NCBI GenBank assembly: GCA_021850555.1
Contig: JAJZLX010000370.1
Span: 496-29,209, forward strand
Length of the DNA stretch: 28,714 nucleotides
DNA from: Pseudomonadota bacterium
GTDB taxonomy: Bacteria; Pseudomonadota; Gammaproteobacteria; Steroidobacterales; Steroidobacteraceae
Direction of reading: 5' to 3'
The notes beneath the pieces were generated by a model. That model ran no database searches. It was not told the origin of the DNA and saw only the letters and a list, made by a program, of their open reading frames with translations. Below are positions 8,713 through 17,418 of this stretch, one piece after another; position 1 is the first letter of the stretch, and the number at the start of each line of letters is the position of its first letter. The translations under genes and the position numbers were made by a program.

Positions 8713-9264
8713 GTGCGCCACATCCCCAACCTCATCTGTCTGGTCCGCCTGGCGCTGATCTGGCCGGTGGTGAGGCTGTTGCACACCGGTCGCTACGAGC
8801 TGGCGCTCGCCTTGTTCGTGATCGCCGCGCTCTCTGACGGCCTCGACGGCTTTCTCGCCAAGCGCTACCGCTGGGTGTCCGAGCTCGGCAAGGTGCTCGA
8901 CCCGGCGGCGGACAAGCTGCTGCTGGTGATCGTGTTCGTGGAGTCGGCCTGGCTGCAGCTCGTACCCTGGTGGGTGACCGCCGCCGCGGTGGCGCGCGAT
9001 GTCATGATCGGGCTCGGGGCGCTCATCTATCGCCTCTGGTTCGGGCCGCTCAACGGGCGCCCGACCGTGATCAGCAAGATCAACACGGCGGCCCAGCTGC
9101 TGTATCTGGCGCTGGTGATGCTCGGGGCCGCCGTCATGTTCCCGCCGCCCGGAGTGCTGCGGGCGCTCGCCTACGTCGTGGTGCTGACCACCGCTCTTTC
9201 GGGACTGAAGTACCTCTCGACCTTCACCCGCCGTGCCTGGTCGGCGCCGGCGCGGGCGGCCTGA
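8713..9264 (+). CDS. CDP-alcohol phosphatidyltransferase family protein
   Basis: This is a 183-residue inner-membrane protein with several hydrophobic helices. It carries the CDP-alcohol phosphotransferase signature at residues 42-67: D42, D45-G46, A49, then G59, D63 and D67 (SDGLDGFLAK, LGKVLDPAAD). The four Asp residues that bind metal and the CDP group are present. Position 50, usually Arg, is Lys. Enzymes of this family swap CMP from a CDP-diacylglycerol for an alcohol such as glycerol-3-phosphate; the sequence resembles PgsA, but the acceptor cannot be read from it. The start is GTG 8713, three bases after the DUF2066 stop, and hda follows after eight bases, so the three genes probably form one operon. 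Confidence 0.85.
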   Translation: MRHIPNLICLVRLALIWPVVRLLHTGRYELALALFVIAALSDGLDGFLAKRYRWVSELGKVLDPAADKLLLVIVFVESAWLQLVPWWVTAAAVARDVMIGLGALIYRLWFGPLNGRPTVISKINTAAQLLYLALVMLGAAVMFPPPGVLRALAYVVVLTTALSGLKYLSTFTRRAWSAPARAA

Positions 9265-9272
9265 GGCGGCCC

Positions 9273-9968
9273 ATGCATCAGCTGCCGCTCGGGGTCCGCC
9301 TCGCGGACCGGGCCGTGTTCGAGAGCTTCCTGCCCGCGGGCAACGCCGAGGCGCTGGCGCACGCTCAACGGATCGGCGCGGGCGAGGCGGGTCTCACCTG
9401 GCTTTGCGGGCCGGCGAGCGCCGGCAAGACCCATCTGCTGCAGGCCATCTGCGCGGCGGCCGGACGCTCGATGCGCGCCGGGTTCGTGCCCCTCGGCGAT
9501 CTCGCCGCCCTCGGTGTGGGGGTGCTCGAAGGCCTGCCCCAGCTCTCTTGTCTCTGCATCGATGACCTGGAGGCGGTCGTCGGCCGACCGGACTGGGAGC
9601 GGGCGCTGTTCAGCGTCCTTCGGGAAGCCGGTGAGGGCGGCGCGGCGGTGGTGATGGCGGCGCGTTCGCCGCCGGCGCTGCTCGAGTGGGCACTGGCGGA
9701 TCTGGGCTCGCGGTGCGCGGCCGGGGCGATCCTGCAGCTGCGCGCGCTCGATGAAAGCGAGCAGCAGGAGGCGCTGCAGCTGCGCGCGAGGCTGCGCGGG
9801 CTCGAGCTGCCTCAGGAGACATCCCGTTGGCTGCAGCGGCGCTTTCCGCGGGACATGCGCCGGCTCTACGGCTTGCTCGATGCGCTCGACGAGGCGGCGT
9901 TGGCGGCCCAGCGGCGCCTGACGGTGCCATTCATCCGCGAAGTGTTGGCGCGCGACCGGCAGGCCTGA
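9273..9968 (+). CDS. hda: DnaA regulatory inactivator Hda
   Basis: Hda binds the DNA-loaded beta clamp and stimulates ATP hydrolysis by DnaA, preventing re-initiation of replication. The 231-residue protein is close to E. coli Hda (233). It begins MHQLPLGVRL; QLPLG at residues 3-7 fits the N-terminal clamp-binding motif of Hda. The AAA+ Walker A is GPASAGKT (46-53), the Walker B-like segment is LSCLCIDDLEAV, and the C-terminal lid region includes RFPRDMRRLYGLLDALDEAAL, typical of Hda. It lacks the DnaA DNA-binding domain. The ATG at 9273 is chosen because it puts the clamp motif at the N-terminus. It is the third gene of the DUF2066 operon and converges on wrbA. Confidence 0.95.
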   Translation: MHQLPLGVRLADRAVFESFLPAGNAEALAHAQRIGAGEAGLTWLCGPASAGKTHLLQAICAAAGRSMRAGFVPLGDLAALGVGVLEGLPQLSCLCIDDLEAVVGRPDWERALFSVLREAGEGGAAVVMAARSPPALLEWALADLGSRCAAGAILQLRALDESEQQEALQLRARLRGLELPQETSRWLQRRFPRDMRRLYGLLDALDEAALAAQRRLTVPFIREVLARDRQA

Positions 9969-9971
9969 GCG

Positions 9972-10020
9972 CGGATCAGGCTCGGGTACAGCGAAGCTCG
10001 ATGGCCGGATCAGGCTTGGG
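9972..10020 (+). repeat. Short direct repeat in the hda–wrbA convergent gap
   Basis: CGGATCAGGCTCGGG (9972-9986) recurs as CGGATCAGGCTTGGG (10006-10020), with one mismatch and 34 bases between starts. It fills most of the 70-base gap between convergent stop codons. No function is evident. Confidence 0.7.
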
Positions 10021-10038
10021 GGGCGTGCCCCGGCCTGT

Positions 10039-10722
<684 letters not shown>

Positions 10723-10728
10723 CTAGGG

Positions 10729-10734
10729 TATATT
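10729..10734 (+). promoter_or_regulatory. Possible -10 box directly upstream of the acylphosphatase gene
   Basis: TATATT (five of six to the -10 consensus) ends six bases before ATG 10741. A weak TTCGTG lies 17 bases upstream in the -35 position. As at dcd, transcription would start at about the initiation codon, and no Shine-Dalgarno sequence is visible. Confidence 0.3.
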
Positions 10735-10740
10735 GCCCGG

Positions 10741-11016
10741 ATGGTCTGCAAGAAGTGCACGGTGGCCGGCCGGGTCCAGGGGGTGTTTTATCGCGCGACG
10801 TGTGCGCATCGCGCAGCCGAGCTCGGCGTGCACGGTTATGCGAGAAACCTTCCGGACGGGCGTGTGGAGGTGCTCGTTTGCGGGGACGAGGCGGCCGTCG
10901 GCGTGTTTGTCGAGTGGCTGTGGACGGGCTCGAGCGCTTCCAAGGTCGCCTCGGTGGAAGTTGCCGATGCGCCGCAGCACATGGACAGGCCCCCGAACGG
11001 CTTTCACACCGCCTAG
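10741..11016 (+). CDS. Acylphosphatase
   Basis: This small cytoplasmic enzyme hydrolyses acyl phosphates such as carbamoyl or acetyl phosphate. The 91-residue length fits the family. The signature GRVQGVFYR (residues 10-18) carries the catalytic Arg18, and GYARNLPDGRVEV carries the catalytic Asn36. The last residues are shorter than in many members but plausible. An N-terminal CKKC (Cys3, Cys6) is not part of the usual motif. It is divergent from wrbA. Its TAG stop shares the palindrome CTAG with the stop of the lytic transglycosylase gene on the other strand. Confidence 0.93.
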   Translation: MVCKKCTVAGRVQGVFYRATCAHRAAELGVHGYARNLPDGRVEVLVCGDEAAVGVFVEWLWTGSSASKVASVEVADAPQHMDRPPNGFHTA

Positions 11017-11699
11017 GAGCCCGGGCTCCCGGAGCGCGCGGCATTGGAGAATCCCAGGTCGTCCGCGCCGCTCCAGTGCTCCCAGGCGAGCAGCACGCGG
11101 TCGGGGTAGGCATGATGGCCCACGCTGCCGTTGTACTCCTCCAGTGCGAGCCTCACGTCATCGTGCGTGATGTCGAGGTAATACCTCAAGATCGCACAGC
11201 CCATGCGGATGTTGGGAGCCACTCGTACCAGCTCGTAACCTTTCATGCCGAGGCGCTCGGGCCAGTAAGGCATGATCTGCATCAGCCCCACCGCGCCGCT
11301 CGGTGAGACCGCCCAGCGGTTGAAGCCGCTTTCCACCTGCATGACCGCCAGCACCAGTCCGGGCGGCAGACGGGAGGCGCCGCGCTGGTGGGTCACGCAG
11401 TACACCTGTTTCAGGATGTTGAGCCGCTCGGCGGGCTTGGGCACGTAGCGCTCGAGCCGCGGCTCCATGAGCGTGTACCACACCGCGGCGTCGAAACGGT
11501 CGATGAAGCACCCGGCATGCGAGATCGCCCGCTGCACGATGGGAGCGAGCGCCGGATCGCGCTGACCGGCGGCGTGCGCGCGCGCGCTGCAGCCGGCGCA
11601 GAGCAACATCAGGGCGAGGAGGATCGGGGCCGCGCAGGCGGATCCGCAATCAGAGGCTCGCCGGGCCCAGGCGGCTTTTGATGAACGTGAGCATCTCAT
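11013..11699 (-). CDS. Lytic transglycosylase (SLT domain), exported, possible lipoprotein
   Basis: The SLT/lysozyme-like domain cleaves peptidoglycan glycan strands to leave 1,6-anhydro-muramyl ends. The catalytic Glu is E123 in [14 protein letters not shown], followed by the family motifs [13 protein letters not shown] and EEYNGSVG, the latter corresponding to the usual AYN(A/G)G motif. A hydrophobic stretch [13 protein letters not shown] precedes the mature part; Cys37 could be a lipid-anchored residue, although Cys rather than Leu at -3 makes the lipobox atypical. The start is uncertain: ATG 11699 gives a basic N-region but overlaps proS by 50 bases; ATG 11609 would leave a very short signal sequence. 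It lies directly downstream of proS and is probably cotranscribed with it. Its stop overlaps the convergent acylphosphatase gene by four bases. Confidence 0.85.
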   Translation of the reverse strand: MRCSRSSKAAWARRASDCGSACAAPILLALMLLCAGCSARAHAAGQRDPALAPIVQRAISHAGCFIDRFDAAVWYTLMEPRLERYVPKPAERLNILKQVYCVTHQRGASRLPPGLVLAVMQVESGFNRWAVSPSGAVGLMQIMPYWPERLGMKGYELVRVAPNIRMGCAILRYYLDITHDDVRLALEEYNGSVGHHAYPDRVLLAWEHWSGADDLGFSNAARSGSPGS

Positions 11700-13371
11700 C
11701 GACCGGAAATTCCACACTCTCGGTGTCTTTGCGATGCCGGTATTCGAGCCTGCCTGCGGCCAGGGCGCGCTCGGCCACCACCAGCCTGTGCGGGATGCCG
11801 AGCAGCTCCGCATCGGCGAACTTCACTCCGGGGCGCGCGTCGCGGTCATCGTAGAGCACCTCGATGCCTGCGCCGGTGAGCTCGGCATAGAGGCGATCGG
11901 CCCTCTCGCGCACCTCGGCGGACTTCTGCTGACCGAGGGGTACCAGCACGACCTGGAAAGGCGCGAGGGGCTCCGGCCAGAGGATGCCGCGCTCATCATG
12001 ATTCTGCTCGATGGCCGCCGCCACGACGCGCGTCACACCGATGCCGTAGCAGCCCATGTAAACGGTGACCTCCTTGCCCGAATCATTGAGCACCGCCGCC
12101 TTCATCGTCTGGCTGTACTTGCGCCCGAGCTGGAAGATGTGGCCGACTTCGATGCCGCGGGCGAGCTTCAGGGAGCCCTTGCCGCTCGGACTCGGATCGC
12201 CCACGCAGGCATTGCGGATGTCCGCCGCGACATAGCCCTGCACATCGCGGTCCCAGTTGACCCCCGTGAGGTGCATGTCCTTCTCGTTGGCGCCGCAGAT
12301 GAAGTCGGCGACCGCGAGCGCGGCGTGATCGGCGTAGAGGCGGCAGGACAGGCCCACCGGGCCGATGTAGCCGGCTTCCGCTCCCGTGGCCAGCCGGATG
12401 CGCTCGGGGCCGGCCATGCGCAGCGGGCTCGCCACCCCGGGCAGTCGCTGTGCCTTGGTGGCGTTCAGCTCATGATCGCCACGGATGACCAGCGCCACGA
12501 CTTCGTTCTCGCCCTCGCCCTCGACGAGCAGCGTCTTCAGGCACCGGGACGGCTCGACCTTCAAGAACCGCGACAGCGCCTCGATGGTCTTGGCGCCGGG
12601 CGTGGGTGCCCGGGCGAGCGGCTCGCTCGGCACCGGCCGAGGCCCGGGCGGCGGCGGCGCGGCGGCCGCCTCGATGTTGGAGGCGTAGTCGTCGCTGTCC
12701 GAGAACACGATGGCGTCCTCGCCCGAGTCGGCGAGCACGTGGAATTCCTGCGAGACATCGCCGCCGATCGGGCCGGAGTCGGCCTTCACCGCACGAAAGG
12801 TGAGGCCCATGCGGGTGAAGATGCGTGTGTAGGCTTCGTGCATGAGGCGGTAGCCCTGCACGAGCGAGGCCTCATCGGCATGAAAGGAGTAGGCGTCCTT
12901 CATGATGAACTCGCGCGCGCGCATCACCCCGAAGCGCGGCCGGATCTCGTCGCGGAACTTGGTCTGGATCTGGTAGAAATTCACCGGCAGCTGCCGATAG
13001 CTCTTGAGCTCGCGCCGGGCGATGTCGGTGATCACTTCCTCGTGGGTGGGGCCGACGACGAAGTCGCGCTCATGCCGGTCCTTCAGGCGCAGCAGCTCCG
13101 GGCCGTACTCGCGCCAGCGGCCCGACTCCTGCCACAGCTCCGCGGGCTGCACCACGGGCATCAGCAGCTCGAGCGCCCCGGCCCGGTTCATCTCCTCACG
13201 GATGATGGCCTCGGCCTTGTGCAGCGTCCTCAGTCCCATCGGCAGCCAGCTGTACAGGCCCGAGGCGAGGCGGCGGATGAGACCGGCGCGCAGCATGAGC
13301 CGGTGGCTGACGATCTCCGCCTCGGCCGGGGTTTCCTTGGTGGTCTGGATGGGGTATTGCGAAAGCCTCAT
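11650..13371 (-). CDS. proS: Prolyl-tRNA synthetase (bacterial type with editing domain)
   Basis: ProS charges tRNA-Pro with proline in the cytoplasm. The 573-residue length equals that of E. coli ProS (572). The N-terminus ([19 protein letters not shown]) is canonical. The class II core includes [16 protein letters not shown], the motif 2 region ([26 protein letters not shown], split here for brevity) and motif 3 ([16 protein letters not shown]). The INS editing domain, which removes mischarged alanine, lies between motifs 2 and 3 at about residues 225-400 and includes KTLLVEGEG and [14 protein letters not shown]. The C-terminal anticodon-binding domain contains [21 protein letters not shown]. 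No strong Shine-Dalgarno is seen. A candidate extended -10 promoter lies 43 bases upstream of the ATG. Confidence 0.96.
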   Translation of the reverse strand: MRLSQYPIQTTKETPAEAEIVSHRLMLRAGLIRRLASGLYSWLPMGLRTLHKAEAIIREEMNRAGALELLMPVVQPAELWQESGRWREYGPELLRLKDRHERDFVVGPTHEEVITDIARRELKSYRQLPVNFYQIQTKFRDEIRPRFGVMRAREFIMKDAYSFHADEASLVQGYRLMHEAYTRIFTRMGLTFRAVKADSGPIGGDVSQEFHVLADSGEDAIVFSDSDDYASNIEAAAAPPPPGPRPVPSEPLARAPTPGAKTIEALSRFLKVEPSRCLKTLLVEGEGENEVVALVIRGDHELNATKAQRLPGVASPLRMAGPERIRLATGAEAGYIGPVGLSCRLYADHAALAVADFICGANEKDMHLTGVNWDRDVQGYVAADIRNACVGDPSPSGKGSLKLARGIEVGHIFQLGRKYSQTMKAAVLNDSGKEVTVYMGCYGIGVTRVVAAAIEQNHDERGILWPEPLAPFQVVLVPLGQQKSAEVRERADRLYAELTGAGIEVLYDDRDARPGVKFADAELLGIPHRLVVAERALAAGRLEYRHRKDTESVEFPVDEMLTFIKSRLGPASL

Positions 13372-13413
13372 GGCGCGGGGTCTTTGAGCCGTCTTGGGGA
13401 TAAAGAGGCCGGC

Positions 13414-13422
13414 ATCATAACA
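13414..13422 (-). promoter_or_regulatory. Candidate extended -10 promoter of proS
   Basis: On the minus strand TGTTATGAT forms an extended -10 element (TGn before TATGAT, five of six to consensus). Transcription would start near 13407, leaving a leader of about 36 bases before the proS ATG. No clear -35 is present, which extended -10 promoters can tolerate. It lies in the 300-base proS–pssA divergent gap. Confidence 0.4.
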
Positions 13423-13616
13423 GGACGGCCCGAGCGATTAGGAAGCGCGGGACCTGCGCAGCGTGACGGGCTCGGCACGGCGGTGGGCGGTGCCGCAGCG
13501 GCAAAGCGCGGGTTTCTCCGCCGCGCCGCGCCGCCGGTGGCGGGTGCGACCCCGGGCCTGGTGATGCCGTCGGGGTGCGGCGCACTCCCGGGGGCGCCAT
13601 CCGGGGGATCGACAGC

Positions 13617-13625
13617 TGCTAAGAT
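13617..13625 (+). promoter_or_regulatory. Candidate extended -10 promoter of pssA
   Basis: TGCTAAGAT has the TGn extension followed by TAAGAT (five of six to TATAAT). Transcription would start near 13632, about 40 bases before the pssA ATG. No clear -35 is visible. The remainder of this 300-base divergent gap (13372-13671) shows nothing definite. Confidence 0.35.
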
Positions 13626-13671
13626 GCGCCGTCCCTGCGCCCGAGAACCCGCAGGTCCGAGCGAGTCGCCC

Positions 13672-14481
13672 ATGTCCGCAAGCCCGATACACGAGTCCCT
13701 GCCCGAGGCTGCGGGCGAGAGCGCCCCGAGGCCGCCGCGCAGGGGCATCTACCTGCTGCCGAACCTGCTCACCACCGCCAGCCTCTTCTCGGGCTTCTAT
13801 GCCATCGTCGCCGCCATAGACAAGCACTTCGCACCGGCCGGCATGGCGGTGTTCATCGCGATGATCTTCGATTCGCTCGACGGCCGGATCGCACGTCTCA
13901 CCCACACCGAGAGCGCCTTTGGAAAGGAGTACGACAGCCTCTCCGACATGGTCTCCTTCGGGCTCGCGCCGGCCATCGTCGCCTACCAGTGGGGCGTGGT
14001 GCGGATCGCCGAGTACGGCCGGGCCTGGGGACGCTTCGGATGGCTCGCGTGCTTCTTCTATGCGGCGGCGGCGGCTCTGCGGCTCGCGCGCTTCAATATC
14101 CGCACCGCCGTCGACAAGCGCTACTTCGAGGGGCTGCCGAGCCCTTCCGCGGCGGCGACCGTGGCGGGATTCGTGTGGCTGTCGAGCCAGTGGCGCGAGC
14201 CGGGACTTACCGGACTCATCATCGCCTTCACCGTGACGGCGCTGGCAGGGGCCTTGATGGTCAGCCGCTTCAGCTACTTCAGCTTCAAGAAGATCAATCT
14301 CGAGGGACCGATCCGTTTCATCTCCTTGCTGCTCGTGCTGCTCGCTTTCGTGTTGATCGCCAGTGATCCTCCGCTGATCCTGTTGGCAATATTCGGGATC
14401 TATGCAGTATCAGGGCCGATCGTGTGGTTTTGGCGCCGCATCCGCCGCCATCGACGGCCCGCCCGCGAGGGGCACGCCTGA
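13672..14481 (+). CDS. pssA: CDP-diacylglycerol–serine O-phosphatidyltransferase
   Basis: PssA makes phosphatidylserine, the precursor of phosphatidylethanolamine, in the inner membrane. The 269-residue protein has a soluble N-terminal tail of about 25 residues, then GIYLLPNLLTTASLFSGFYA, typical of the membrane (Bacillus-like) PssA type. The complete CDP-alcohol signature spans residues 67-92: D67, D70-G71, A74-R75, G84, D88 and D92 (FDSLDGRIARL, FGKEYDSLSD). LRLARFN and the FEGLPSPSAAA segment are further PssA hallmarks. About seven to eight hydrophobic helices follow. Unlike the other family member at 8713-9264, the Arg of the signature is kept. The stop overlaps the udg start (TGATG), so the two genes are likely cotranscribed. 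Confidence 0.93.
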   Translation: MSASPIHESLPEAAGESAPRPPRRGIYLLPNLLTTASLFSGFYAIVAAIDKHFAPAGMAVFIAMIFDSLDGRIARLTHTESAFGKEYDSLSDMVSFGLAPAIVAYQWGVVRIAEYGRAWGRFGWLACFFYAAAAALRLARFNIRTAVDKRYFEGLPSPSAAATVAGFVWLSSQWREPGLTGLIIAFTVTALAGALMVSRFSYFSFKKINLEGPIRFISLLLVLLAFVLIASDPPLILLAIFGIYAVSGPIVWFWRRIRRHRRPAREGHA

Positions 14482-15224
14482 TGCCCGGTGCCCGGCGTGC
14501 GGAATATTTACAGGCTATCGGAATCGACCGCTGGCTTCCGCGCATCCCGCTCGGGGAAACTGCCCCGCCTACGCTCGAGTCGTTCGCGCCGGCGGGTGAA
14601 GCCGCCGCCTCCCACGCATCGAGCGCCGAGGAGGAGGCGGGCGAGGCCCGATGGCAGGCGCTTCGGGTCGAGATCCTGCAGTGTACGAAATGCCCGCTGC
14701 ATCAGGGCCGGACTCAGGGGGTCGTCGGGGTCGGCAACCCGCAGGCCGACTGGATGGTCATCGGCGAGGCGCCCGGAGCGGAGGAGGATCGGCGGGGGGA
14801 GCCGTTCGTGGGCCGGGCGGGACAGCTGCTCGATGCCATGCTGCGCTCGATCGGCCTGAGCCGCGACTCGAATGTCTATATCGCCAATATCCTGAAGAGC
14901 CGCCCCCCGGGGAACCGGGACCCGCGGCCGGAGGAAGTCGCCGCCTGCCTGCCGTACCTGATGCGCCAGATCGAGCTGGTGCGCCCGAAGCTGCTGCTCG
15001 CGGTCGGCCGCATCGCCGCTCAGAACCTGCTCTCGACCGATGCGCCGCTCGCGCGGCTGCGTGGCAAGGTGCATCATTTCGCAGAGCGCAATACGCCTCT
15101 CGTGGTGACGTATCATCCCGCATACCTCCTGCGCTCACCGGCGGACAAGCGCAAGGCGTGGGAGGACCTGAAGTTCGCGCGCAGCGTGATGGCAGGCATA
15201 CCGACCGATGGCGACCGCTCCTGA
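14481..15224 (+). CDS. Family-4 (type) uracil-DNA glycosylase with one Fe-S Cys replaced by Ser
   Basis: The enzyme removes uracil from DNA at the start of base-excision repair. The 247-residue protein has a variable N-terminal extension of about 60 residues, as in many proteobacterial members. It has motif GEAPGAEED (from G95), [13 protein letters not shown], and HPAYLLR (H212). The family normally holds a [4Fe-4S] cluster with four Cys. Here Cys68 and Cys71 (QCTKCPL) and Cys156 (EVAAC) are present, but the position before RPPGNRDP is Ser140 (AGC 14898-14900). Spacing (3 and 16 residues within the pairs) matches Thermus UDG, so the alignment is firm. Ser could ligate iron weakly, or the cluster may be altered. 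The start ATG 14481 shares one base with the pssA stop, and rimI overlaps the end by 17 bases. Confidence 0.93.
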   Translation: MPGARRAEYLQAIGIDRWLPRIPLGETAPPTLESFAPAGEAAASHASSAEEEAGEARWQALRVEILQCTKCPLHQGRTQGVVGVGNPQADWMVIGEAPGAEEDRRGEPFVGRAGQLLDAMLRSIGLSRDSNVYIANILKSRPPGNRDPRPEEVAACLPYLMRQIELVRPKLLLAVGRIAAQNLLSTDAPLARLRGKVHHFAERNTPLVVTYHPAYLLRSPADKRKAWEDLKFARSVMAGIPTDGDRS

Positions 15225-15708
15225 GCTTCTGAAGCCCCTGCCTCCGGTGCAGATCCGCCCCATGACGAACGCGGATCTGGCGGAGGTGTTCGCCATCGAG
15301 CGGGCCTCCTATGCCTTCCCGTGGAGCGAGGGGATCTTCCGCGACTGTCTGCGGGTCGGGTATGTGTGCCGGGTGCTCGTGCTCGAGGGCCGGATCGCCG
15401 GCTACGGCGTGATGAGCATGGGGGCCGGCGAGATGCACGTGCTCAACCTGTGCATCGCCGAGGCGCAGCGCCGCCGCGGCCTCGGCCGGCACATGCTGGA
15501 TCACCTGCTCGAGCGGGGCGCGGCGGCCGGCGTAGCGGACGCCTTCCTCGAGGTACGACCCTCCAACGCCGTGGCGCAGCGCCTGTACCGCTCGCTCGGC
15601 TTTCAGCAGATCGGCACGCGCCGCGGCTACTACCAGGCGGTCGGTGGCCGCGAGGACGCATGCGTGTTGAAATTGAGCCTGCGCGCCCACCGCGCTTCCG
15701 ATACCTGA
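15208..15708 (+). CDS. rimI: Ribosomal protein S18-alanine N-acetyltransferase (GNAT family)
   Basis: RimI acetylates the N-terminal alanine of ribosomal protein S18 using acetyl-CoA. The 166-residue protein has the GNAT fold. The acetyl-CoA pyrophosphate loop is [11 protein letters not shown], preceded by the strand [10 protein letters not shown] and followed by [20 protein letters not shown] and IGTRRGYY, which are all typical of RimI. The N-terminal 15 residues are a little longer than in E. coli RimI (148 residues). The gene overlaps udg by 17 bases and is followed by prfC after 13 bases, so udg–rimI–prfC are probably one transcription unit. Assignment within the RimI group, rather than another GNAT, is strong but not absolute. 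Confidence 0.9.
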   Translation: MATAPELLKPLPPVQIRPMTNADLAEVFAIERASYAFPWSEGIFRDCLRVGYVCRVLVLEGRIAGYGVMSMGAGEMHVLNLCIAEAQRRRGLGRHMLDHLLERGAAAGVADAFLEVRPSNAVAQRLYRSLGFQQIGTRRGYYQAVGGREDACVLKLSLRAHRASDT

Positions 15709-15721
15709 AGCTTCCAATCCG

Positions 15722-17302
15722 ATGACCGATCTCACTGCCGAAATCCGCCGGCGGCGGACCTTTGCCATCATCTCGCACCCCGACGCGGGCAAGACCACGC
15801 TCACGGAGAAACTGCTGCTCTTCGGCGGCGCCATCCAGCTGGCCGGCACCGTCAAGGGCCGCAAGGCCGCGCGTCACGCCACCTCGGACTGGATGCGCCT
15901 CGAGCAGCAGCGCGGCATCTCCGTCACCTCCTCGGTCATGCAGTTTCCCTACCGGGACTGCATCGTGAACCTGCTCGACACCCCCGGGCACGAGGACTTC
16001 TCGGAGGACACCTACCGCACGCTCACCGCGGTGGACTCGGCGCTGATGGTCATCGACTGCGCCAAGGGCGTGGAAGAGCGCACCATCAAGCTGATGGAGG
16101 TCTGCCGCCTGCGCGACACGCCCATCATGACTTTCATCAACAAGCTCGACCGCGAGGGACGTGCCCCGATCGAGCTGCTCGATGAGATCGAGCGGGTGCT
16201 CGGCATCCGCACCGCGCCGGTCACCTGGCCGATCGGCATGGGCCGGGCGCTGCGCGGCATCTATCACCTGCTGGAAGACCGCATCTACGTGTACACGGCC
16301 GGGGAGCGCGGCCGGGCGGGCGAGAACCAGGTGATCGAAGGCCTCTCGAGCGAGGCGGCCCAGCGCTTCCTCGGGGGCGATGCGGCGGCGGTTCGCGATG
16401 AGATCGAGCTCGTTCGCGGCGCCACCGAAGTCTTCGATCCCGATGCCTATCTTGCCGGACGCCAGACACCGGCGTTCTTCGGCTCGGCCATCAGCAATTT
16501 CGGGGTGCAGGAGCTGCTCGAGTCCTTCACGCGGCATGCGCCCGGACCTCTGGCGCGCAGCGCGCGCGAGCGGCGGGTCGAGCCCCTCGAGGAGCGCCTC
16601 ACGGGCTTCGTGTTCAAGATCCAGGCCAACATGGATCCGGGCCACCGCGACCGCATCGCGTTCCTGCGCCTGTGCTCGGGCCGGTATGTGCGCGGCATGC
16701 GGCTCTTTCACTCCCGGCTCGGCAAGGAGGTGCGGGTGGCGGATGCGCTCACCTTCATGGCCTCCGAGCGCGAGCACGCGCAGGAGGCCTATGCGGGCGA
16801 TATCATCGGGCTGCACAATCACGGCACGATCAACATCGGGGATACGTTCACCGAGGGCGAGCGGCTCGCCTTCACCGGCATCCCCAGCTTCGCGCCCGAG
16901 ATCTTCCGGCGCGCGGTGCTGAAGGACCCGCTGAAGATGAAGGCTCTGCAGAAGGGGCTCTCGCAGTTGTGCGAGGAGGGGGCGACGCAGCTGTTCAAGC
17001 CGCTGCGCAACAATGACCTGATCCTGGGTGCGGTCGGTCCGCTGCAGTTCGAGGTGGTCGCTTTCCGGCTGCAGGACGAGTACGGGGTGAGCTGCGTGTT
17101 CGAGCCGGTGAACGTGCAGTCCGCCCGCTGGGTCGATGCGACCGATCCGCGCAAGCTCGAGGAATTCCGCGCCCGCGCCTACGAGCAGCTGGCGGTGGAT
17201 CACAGCGGCGCGTCGGTGTATCTCGCTCCCTCGCGCATCAACCTGCAGCTCACCCAGGAGCGCTGGCCCGACATCACCTTCCGCGAGACGCGCGAGCATT
17301 GA
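15722..17302 (+). CDS. prfC: Peptide chain release factor 3 (RF3)
   Basis: RF3 is a translational GTPase that recycles RF1 and RF2 from the ribosome after peptide release. The 526-residue length matches E. coli RF3 (529). The G1 motif is HPDAGKTT (residues 19-26), G3 is DTPGHEDF (from D86) and G4 is NKLD (from N140). RF3-specific segments include [20 protein letters not shown] and [14 protein letters not shown]. The C-terminal domains include [17 protein letters not shown], also typical. ATG 15722 gives [16 protein letters not shown], as expected. It ends the pssA–udg–rimI–prfC cluster and converges on valS. Confidence 0.97.
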   Translation: MTDLTAEIRRRRTFAIISHPDAGKTTLTEKLLLFGGAIQLAGTVKGRKAARHATSDWMRLEQQRGISVTSSVMQFPYRDCIVNLLDTPGHEDFSEDTYRTLTAVDSALMVIDCAKGVEERTIKLMEVCRLRDTPIMTFINKLDREGRAPIELLDEIERVLGIRTAPVTWPIGMGRALRGIYHLLEDRIYVYTAGERGRAGENQVIEGLSSEAAQRFLGGDAAAVRDEIELVRGATEVFDPDAYLAGRQTPAFFGSAISNFGVQELLESFTRHAPGPLARSARERRVEPLEERLTGFVFKIQANMDPGHRDRIAFLRLCSGRYVRGMRLFHSRLGKEVRVADALTFMASEREHAQEAYAGDIIGLHNHGTINIGDTFTEGERLAFTGIPSFAPEIFRRAVLKDPLKMKALQKGLSQLCEEGATQLFKPLRNNDLILGAVGPLQFEVVAFRLQDEYGVSCVFEPVNVQSARWVDATDPRKLEEFRARAYEQLAVDHSGASVYLAPSRINLQLTQERWPDITFRETREH

Positions 17303-17305
17303 TCC

Positions 17306-17337
17306 GATTGGCGCCAATCCCTTGCGGTGATTGGCGC
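17306..17337. terminator. Overlapping hairpins in the prfC–valS convergent gap
   Basis: A perfect 14-base palindrome GATTGGCGCCAATC (17306-17319) begins four bases after the prfC stop. Its right arm GCGCCAATC also pairs perfectly with GATTGGCGC at 17329-17337 (nine-base stem, nine-base loop). The two foldings exclude each other. The location suggests a transcript-end structure for prfC, and on the other strand valS, but there is no T-run. A binding site is an alternative. The rest of the 116-base gap is GC-rich with nothing definite. Confidence 0.4.
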
Positions 17338-17418
17338 GGCCGGCCCGTCAACTTCGTCCGACAGCCGGCCGGCGTGCGGCATGCGCCGGTCCGGATTGTC
17401 GGTGACGGACGCGGGGTC

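Noticed and set aside
11734..13671. Long plus-strand open frame opposite proS, joined to pssA
   Set aside because: Only the part from 13672 is protein-like (PssA); the rest is the shadow of proS.
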